DNA of 64,000 nucleotides from Pleurotus djamor (taxonomy: Eukaryota > Basidiomycota > Agaricomycetes > Agaricales > Pleurotaceae). A program made the position numbers and the translations under genes. Shown piece by piece: positions 57,267 through 64,000 of this stretch (position 1 is its first letter; the number at the start of each line of letters is the position of its first letter). Location of the stretch: positions 62,001-126,000 of the forward strand of contig JAPEVF010000049.1 in NCBI GenBank assembly GCA_029747585.1. The letters run 5' to 3'. The notes under the pieces are model-generated. The model was given only the letters and a program-made list of their open reading frames with translations, had not been told where the DNA came from and did no database searches.

Positions 57267-58929
57267 TCATAGTAAGCGCGTCTCCATACGTGTATGCACG
57301 AGGGGGCAGCTCTTACGAGGCGAAGAGAAGGATGGCGGAGGAGGCGACAATGATGACCCCCGGGTGAAACTCGTCGACAAACTACTTGATGATAATGCGG
57401 GGCTGGATACTGATGAAGGCGGAGAGCTACAGGGATGCACCGATCCGGGAACAGCACGAGCGATGTTTTGATTGTTCGCTAGGTCCAGAGGACTTTGAAA
57501 GTCATCATCAGAAAGTTCATCTTCTTCCTCAACCTCCTCGTCGTCATCATGAGCGCTCATATCACAGTCGAGCTCTCCATCTGATCCTCTAGAGCTTGAC
57601 GATGACACATCTTGCAATGTGAGCGTCGAGATAGGCGGTGTGAGGGAGTCGGTATCGATGATACCGCTTGAACCAGTTGGACGTATTAGGCGGACCTCCT
57701 CGGATGGTGTCGCTCGCTGAGAAGTGGATCCGGCAGCCACATTCGAGCTCTTGGCCCGTCGCCGACGCTGCAGCCGACCGCTGCGGCCGCCGGCGCGTTG
57801 CGAGCTTCCAGGGTTTGTGTGGTTTCTAAGGTGCCTCCTCATGTTTGAGTTGACATTGAACTCGCGCCCGCAGTCAGGCCAGGTGCATTTGAAAGCTATG
57901 AAGATTGTCAATACATGCCCCTTTATTAGGCGGCTGTAAGTTTGCTCACGGGTTTCTCCTGTGTGGGTATTGATATGTATCTTCAGGGATGAAGGGCGAT
58001 TAAACCGCCGAGGACAGATAGGACAAACATGTCGTCTATTCGGGTCATTTCCTGAATACGAACCGCCAGATTCGACGGAGTTCCCTATGAGAGGACTAAA
58101 ACGATGCGGGGGACTGGCAGGGAATATGATAACTTGGTGGTCTCTTGAAGGGCGCGATACACGGTCGTCGAATGGGGTCCTCGATCTAATCCTCTCAGAG
58201 CGTGGAGGAGGCCTATGGGAGCGGTTATCAGGCACAAGAACTCTCCAGCGAGGATCCTCGTCGGTGAGGTGACCAACAGAACCATCTGCATGGTATGAAG
58301 GGGTTTCCCCAGCCAGGACGTCGATTGGAGGGACCATTCCGAGCCCCTCAGGACGAGTTTGACGAAGGGCACGTGTACTTGTAGTGGCATTATGAGAAGG
58401 CGGATAAGAGCGATCGACAGGTCTAGTGCTGCTATTGTCACTGAAATCAAGTGACCGGGAAGGGCGATAGTCAATCCTGTCCCTCCTGGAAAAAGGGAGG
58501 ACGCTTGATGAATGACTTTCGGTATGGGATCGCCGACGAGGGCTGCGACCTAAATGTGCCGACTGCGCGTCTAGAGGGTGAACGGACGAGGGGGGAGATG
58601 CCCGCAGTGGTGACACACTACGTCGGGCACGCGAAAATGCGGTGAGGGCTGGAGATGGAGGGTATCGTGCTGTTGGTTGCACATGAGCGGACGTAGAAAT
58701 CTGCGGACAGATGCAAGTTCATCATTCGCACTCAAGGAAAAGGTTGAGCGATGTTTCCTTACCGTTGCAAACGGCCTTGATATAGGGGATTGGGGTGATG
58801 GTAGTCGGGATAATTCCTCTGCGAGAGTATGTTATCACGACAGCCAACGCTCCAGATACGGCGATTGAACTTGCCTCCAAGTAATTCTCTAATACTAGGC
58901 AGTCTGACATTTCGTGGATCGTCGGCCAT
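57267..58929 (-). CDS. C2H2 zinc-finger transcription factor, right copy
   Basis: Exon 1 from 58929 gives MADDPRNVRLPSIRELLGGK, then FNRQELSRLPSPQSPISRPF across a ~45 nt intron; the next exon gives ISTSAHVQPTARYPPSPALT. A long disordered region with GMVPPIDVLAGE precedes finger 1 (HVCPICPRRFNRPSSLKIH, INTHTGET), an intron, and finger 2 (FKCTWPDCGREFNVNSNMRRH, LRNH). A basic run (RLQRRRRAK), an acidic run (DDDEEVEEEDELSDDD) and a Ser/Pro-rich tail follow. Finger 2 is identical in both copies as read; finger 1 differs by one residue (Arg/Lys). Elsewhere the copies share only islands (PPIDVLA/P, DEDPRWRV/GEPHWRV, ISTL.LQD). An open frame beginning at 58682 would miss the conserved first exons, so 58929 is preferred. 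Confidence 0.88.
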
Positions 58930-59068
58930 GGTAGATGAACAGGCGTCCAGTTATCGGTGTTCCTCAGGTCAATCACCCGGATTTCTGAGTAGAAGTGTAG
59001 CAGAATAGGCGGAGGTGGAGGTGGGCGGCGATCGGATGGCTGGAACCACGAGTATGGACTAAGCACTG

Positions 59069-59075
59069 TTTTATA
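59069..59075 (-). promoter_or_regulatory. TATA box of the right C2H2 gene
   Basis: TATAAAA in the same GCG-...-CAGT context as in the left arm, 140 bp before the ATG at 58929. Confidence 0.7.
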
Positions 59076-59502
59076 CGCAAGTCAGGCAGGGAATGAATCT
59101 AGTTGCCGGTGTTCTTACCACTTTGGTGTACCCAGAGCGAGTCAATAACTTCGAACCGGGCGTACAAGTCCCAGGACGTGAATCATCCGTGATTATGAAC
59201 CAGTTCATCCATTTTCTCGCAGTGTTCATCTCGAATTTCCACGGTAAGTTTAACTGCACGCGTGAACGGGGCAACGAAAGGGGTTGGACATCGAAATTCT
59301 TCCATCGCCTACTCAGGTGAGACAGAGAACTCGGGCCTCAAGGCCAGTAAAAGCGGTCATTTTGTCCGATGCCATAGAGCTGGGCCCGGCTGGGGATCTG
59401 ATAAGGTGTGTGGTCGGCACGAATAAAGGCGAGCTGGGTTCCTGTTACAATAGGTTCCGCGCAAATCAAAAAGCCACAGTAAGTAAGTGCCATAACGGAG
59501 GG

Positions 59503-59572
59503 CAAACAAGGACCTGCCTGAATACCTCACAATTGTCGCATGTGAGAAATTCTGTCAATAAACACACATGGA
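59503..59572 (+). promoter_or_regulatory. Conserved non-coding island upstream of the right C2H2 gene
   Basis: Partner of 30485-30554: 70 bp, gap-free, about 64 identical by eye, 573 bp from the ATG at 58929. Confidence 0.55.
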
Positions 59573-62500
59573 GAATTCAGATATGTTTGTGTGTGGGAGT
59601 GCACTCGTCCCAGAACGGACCGGCCGTCACGCGTCTGTGTCAACGCCCAAGCGACAATCAATGGGTCCAAATTTGCACATTGTCGAATTCTTGACCGCCT
59701 TTGGAGTCTGTATCAAGGATTTTCAATGAGTGAACTAAATTAGAGAAGGCGCTAGGAATTGCTTACCTTTTCCGAGGCGCATCTAATTTCCGAGGCTTGC
59801 ACTCTCAAAGGCCTTCAACTTCTTGTTGCTTGAACGTCAGGGACCGGTGAATCTCCCTGAGGAAACTCGATGCACGCGAAAAAAGCAAGGCTGCAGCCTT
59901 TCAGACACAAACCCAAAGACTCCGATCTCAATACCAACAACATTGACTACAGGGGAAGTTGAAGGACCTCGAGGGACCGGCATTTTCTCGATTACGACTG
60001 TTCAATGAGCTAGTGGATAAGGGAGAAGTATCCTCAGAAGTTACGCTACGCCAGCGAACACGGCATTGCTACTCGTATAGCATATTAGCTGGCGGTTCAA
60101 TTCCTGAGCTAGTGTATACAGCAATTCGATCCCTAAAATGAAAAATAATACCCACCTAGATCACCTGCGTAAATCAGAAAGATGTTTGAGACGTTATTTC
60201 GACGCCCCAGCGCGATCTCCTGTACCCATACTCATGGGAGTTAAACACACATAACTGGAAAGGACATGCTTCTCTCAGCTGAGGTCATTACAGCGAAGTA
60301 ATCGGACGGTCCTAGCGAGGGCATGAAGAAAGAGGTCGTTATGGGGAGGAAGTTTGATCTTCAGGGATCTTTCTCATCCCGGCTACCACCTGGGTCACCG
60401 TAGGGAGCTTATGAGACACTGGCCAACCAGAGTTAATAGCATCTGCGATATCTCAAAGAAGGGTATATATCAAGCGTGTATGATTGATATTTCCGAGTAT
60501 CGGGGAAATGGTCCAAAGGCTGCTGGATATAGAGTCCTTATTTCCCCAAGTCAGCTCAGGGGCCTCCTAGACTCGGCGGAAATCTGGAGCGCCTATGTAG
60601 AATTCAGATACCCAGTGATTTGCCACAGAATCATCCAGGACGACGTATTAAATTTATAGAACCGCGAGCCAAGTCGGCGGAATGATGAACCAGGTCGAAT
60701 AGCCGCGGGTGAACCATGACATCGCCTTGTTCACTTCGCTGACTCGCTGAAGATCCACAAAGTTAAGTAATGTAGACACGTCCGGTCTTCATAAGACACA
60801 TGCCCAATGTACGTATTACGAGGGATTGGGATATGGGGGAAAACGTTCCCTAATTTGCTGTGCCTCTGAACCATGTGCATGAGGACTCAAAGTCAAAGGT
60901 CGCTCAAAGGGGTTCTTTCAGTGGGAAACTTTGTCCCCCAATTCTGAGCCAATCCCCCGTGTCCTGATTTCTCACCCATATGTTTTGTGCATGATCTACT
61001 GCGCATGCAATCATGAATGCGAGTGAGTGATTATCCATCAGATGCCTGGTTGCCAGATCAGTGAGCTTATAGTCGGTGTAAATACTGAGCATTGCGGCTT
61101 AATTGAGCGTATAGACTGCTGCGAGAGGGAGACAGCCTTACACGGCTTTCTCGTACCTTCCAATACGAGCGTCTCTATCTTCTATTCGCGCACCAGACGA
61201 GAGACATCGAGACTCTTGAAATCTCCGACTCCTTAATTGAGCGGGGAGACACCACGACGAGGGCGGAATGGGAACTTGTTTGAACGGCGACTGTAGCGAA
61301 CATATGGTTGAGCATACATAGATAAGTGAGGGAAACGATTGAGCACCGACCTCATGAACCAAACTCAGCTCCGAAGCGATTAGAACCTTACTTCTTGGAT
61401 GCCGCGGATTGCCGACGGGAGGAAACTCCAATACGAATGAATTGAGCCGATGGCAATAGCACCCGTTACCCTGAACCAAACCTCGTCGGGGCATCGCGGG
61501 AGTTCTTTGCTCTTTGATGGTAGAGATTAGGATAGGTTTGGGTACGACATAAGATGCTGACCTGTATGGGTGACATTGGGCATTACAGGGCCCCGCAGTT
61601 GGCCTTCTCTCACTGCCCAAAGCCTAGGATATCTCACTTCGAGTGTCCGTGAGTTTGCATCTTCCAAACATGGAGTTTTCAAAGAGATACCAATGTACAT
61701 AACCGAAAGGAAGTACAAATTTCGTTCACAACTTGGTCAGAGTATAGCAGATTTTCCGATTGGGGGAATCATTGTGAGGAGTTACGCGGGCGTTGTGGCC
61801 CCAGGCTGGCGATTCGGCATGACGAGATTAAGAACAGGTTGCTATAAAAAGGAGGATCGCTCTTCAGATGAGTAACCGTATCCAAAATTAAGATCTCAGT
61901 CGTACCTGCTGAACTGACGACCAAAACAAGCTTAGATGGTAGTCACAGAGAGTGTGCCTCAGAAACAGTCCTGTTCTTCGGGCATGGCGACGCAGAGCAT
62001 GGAGGCAGATCTGTTGTGATGCAGAGCAGGCGGGCAGGTGACGGACGCCATGCATGAATTGAAATCCTAGGGCCACGGAGGTGCCCTAACAAAGAATTCG
62101 CTCCACGAGACAACCATCGGCGGAGACATCGAACAATTGTTTACCCGGAAGCCACCTGTATTCTATCTCTCCCCGCGACTCCGTCAAACAAGGGCGCCTG
62201 TGTCATCGTTATCAGTCGTAAGTGAGCAAGATGGGCGGGCCGAGACGCACCGCATGTGGAGAGACAATTGAACCACAAAATCAGGAACGACACGGTGAGC
62301 ATCTGTAAGCGATTGTGAATGCGTAGTAGTTCCGCAGTTGATACGGACTGGTGAGTCGCTGAATGCAGAGTCATACGTTTCGTCGGAGGGCTGTTGAAGA
62401 AAGAGAAGGGGCCAATGGGAGGGGGGGTTAACAGCTTTGCTCAAGTACGACTATGATGACACTTACCTGCTCTACCCCGGAGAACGAGGAAGCGGGGAAG

Positions 62501-62871
62501 TGCCGCCACAGGTAGCACAAATGTCGGTCCGTTCATTCGATAACTGTGGTCATCGGGAACGACGAGGAAGGGGTTCAAGTATGACTCCGTATCCACAGAC
62601 AAACATTTTTTGCCGGCACTCATGGAGTCGGTGAGCTAAAATGTCGGTCCACTTGGGGCGGAATACGACTTTGGGAGGACCGTCAGACGGTTTCACCTCT
62701 GCACATAGGCAGATGTGACAGGTCGTGATATCTTGAACAAAGCAGAGGAAATCTGAATTATACGGACTAAGCGTGATGCTATCAGAAGCCCGCCGTGACC
62801 ACCAGGCATCAAGGCGTCGCCACTGTGGTTGACCATGAGAAAGACCGTGTAGTTCGTGAAATTCGAGGTAT
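59573..62871. other. Non-coding part of the right arm
   Basis: 59573-61690 is collinear with 28090-30480 (reverse), with similarity fading and returning; blocks near 61240-61470 match 28370-28600 well. No intact gene is seen in either copy. 61700-62870 has no clear partner and no supported gene. Confidence 0.45.
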
Positions 62872-63852
62872 TTATCCACGAAGAGCACGTAGCGCTGAGG
62901 CGAACGGGTCTTGCCTTGACAGATACTCTCGAAGACACCCTCGATTTTCGCGGAATTGGTCATATGTCGTGATACGCGAGGTCTTCAAAGCGTCATGGAA
63001 GCATCATGTCGCCGAGGAACAAGAGGATAAAGCGACAGAAAGCTATCTGAAACCAGATTCTTTGACATCTGTGTCCATGCGGCTTCAAATGACCGAAATC
63101 GAAAGCTACCAAAAATCCTAGAATATGATAAATGACTCGATGAGGCGGTCCAAAGTGACGATGATCTGACTTACACGAATGAATGATCTCCGAAAAAGTG
63201 CTTCCTAAGTGAGCGTATTGTTTGTGGGAAGCTACACAAGCGATCGTACTGCGTTTCAAAAGAAACATGTCAGAGATGTAGCTGGTGCGTCGAGTTGGAA
63301 AGAAGCGAGATCGTGACTTACTGACTAGATGATATAAAATCCGCGCAGAATTGATGGAAGGTGTCAGCGCTATTGATCCACACTTCCACAGCGCTCGGTG
63401 GAGGCATAAAAGCGAGGTTGATTCTCAGGCCTCAGGGTGGTTCATTTGGTGCTTGGTTCGTAATCGCGCGCTAAGGAATACTGACAGTTTTCGAGTTCCG
63501 CGACTGGCGGTTCTTCCTTGGTTCCATATCACGAATACACCTCCTAGACTTCGACTGATGCTACATTGGTTTGCGCCCCTTTGAGAACTGGAGACATGGC
63601 TAAGTAAAGTGACGCCTACGAAACGTGACCATCATGAATAACGTACCCTCAAAACCGGATTCAAACTCCTCTTCTGATTCTGCCACCCGACAAGTTTCCC
63701 TCCTTGATCATCATTAGGGGGTGGAACTTGTTCGGGTGTAAGACCTGATTTCTGCACAGGATTTGAAAATGCGTTGATGATGCAGAGCATCGAACGCACA
63801 GCTTCNAAAAACGTCTATCAGTTGGGTGATCGTGTAGGAATGAGAGCGACAT
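62872..63852 (-). CDS. Putative multi-exon gene, unknown function, possibly frameshifted
   Basis: A minus-strand TATA box (TATAAAA, 63916-63922) precedes an ATG at 63852 (MSLSFLHDHPTDRRF). An N in a T run then shifts the frame into EAVRSMLCIINAFSNPVQKS, GLTPEQVPPPNDDQGGKLVG and a donor after NPVLR. Further in: MPPPSAVEVWINSADTFHQF (from 63407), HTIACVASHKQYAHLGSTFS, IFGSFRFRSFEAAWTQMSKN and LVSDSFLSLYPLVPRRHDAS with good GT-AG introns, then after a frame change KTSRITTYDQFRENRGCLRE and a stop at 62872. I do not recognise it. The exon joins and coding-like composition suggest a real gene, intact or recently broken. Decayed mirror copies lie near 25.9 and 27.3 kb. Confidence 0.35.
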
Positions 63853-64000
63853 CTCTGGAGGCTGACCGGGGAAGGTGCATGAGAATGGAAGCGCTCGCCG
63901 GGTCCACCCAGGATCTTTTATACTTAAGCGAATAATCGATAATCGATTCGAGACAGTTCGCAGCGAAGACAGCGTGGTCACATCGACAGCTTACAGCCTC

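Larger units (their letters stand above)
54632..63800. repeat. Right arm of the inverted segmental duplication
   Basis: Mirror partner of 25860-39058. From inside outward: zinc-ribbon gene, C2H2 gene (minus), TATA and conserved 70 bp island, collinear non-coding DNA to about 61690, then sequence related to 27.3-27.6 kb and 25.9 kb. The right arm is shorter (9.2 versus 13.2 kb), mainly because the F-box gene and gene-poor DNA of the left arm are missing here. Confidence 0.75.

Noticed and set aside
59093..59320. Small open frame in the right arm with a similar frame in the left arm
   Set aside because: The two frames share only a short stretch (TRE.GN.R.W) and their starts and ends do not correspond; the similarity is better explained by conserved non-coding DNA.
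62550..62963. Caspase-like or GMC-like pieces (NHSGDALMPGGHGG) on the minus strand
   Set aside because: The match is a few residues in one frame only, without the His-Cys dyad or FAD motifs; probably chance.
25860..63800. Mating-type (homeodomain) locus with inverted flanks
   Set aside because: No homeodomain, STE3-like receptor, pheromone precursor with CaaX end, or MIP gene was seen; the duplicated genes are C2H2 and zinc-ribbon types.
1..64000. CRISPR arrays, operons, bacterial promoters
   Set aside because: The DNA is eukaryotic (spliceosomal introns, TATA boxes) and no direct-repeat array was seen.

Overview
The window is draft nuclear DNA from a mushroom-forming basidiomycete (Agaricomycetes). 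Evidence for this: many 45-70 bp GT-AG introns, short intergenic gaps, and families typical of these fungi (DUF6533 membrane protein, cerato-platanin, small beta-trefoil proteins, heme-thiolate peroxidase, oligopeptide transporter, F-box proteins). Scattered N calls and a ~390 bp N gap (53651-54041) show it is unfinished assembly. All family calls below are from reading translations and splice signals by eye; no database search was run.

Layout. 1-10.8 kb is a run of membrane and secreted-protein genes: a DUF6533-type membrane protein cut by the left edge, a large multi-exon secreted protein, a small secreted protein, a proline-rich secreted protein, a cerato-platanin, a secreted protein with AGSDTS repeats and a Lys-Pro tail, and a short secreted precursor with a Kex2-type site and two copies of a G-W-x-P motif. 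11-15 kb holds a mitochondrial-type cyclophilin and two paralogous small beta-trefoil-like proteins. 16.6-23.6 kb holds a full OPT transporter, a coiled-coil protein with a C-terminal Cys/His cluster, and a chloroperoxidase/peroxygenase-like enzyme.

The most striking structure is a diverged inverted segmental duplication. The left arm (about 25.9-39.1 kb) and right arm (about 54.6-63.9 kb) each carry a C2H2 zinc-finger gene with the same exon plan and a gene for a protein with three CxxC...CxxC zinc-ribbon-like modules, in mirror-image order. Non-coding DNA upstream of the zinc-finger genes is also collinear, including a 70 bp island about 91% identical by eye, lying 571 and 573 bp from the two start codons. 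Between the arms (39.5-53 kb) lie single-copy genes: RPF2 (ribosome assembly), an epoxide-hydrolase-like enzyme, two conserved proteins of unknown function, an F-box-like protein, CDC123 (eIF2 assembly) and a two-LysM secreted protein reconstructed from short exons. A tRNA-Ile(AAT) lies just outside the right arm.

Functionally, the left part looks like a secretome-rich accessory region, the middle like a housekeeping block, and the arms like a duplicated regulatory gene pair (C2H2 factor plus zinc-ribbon protein) that may act together. That last point is inference from conserved linkage only.
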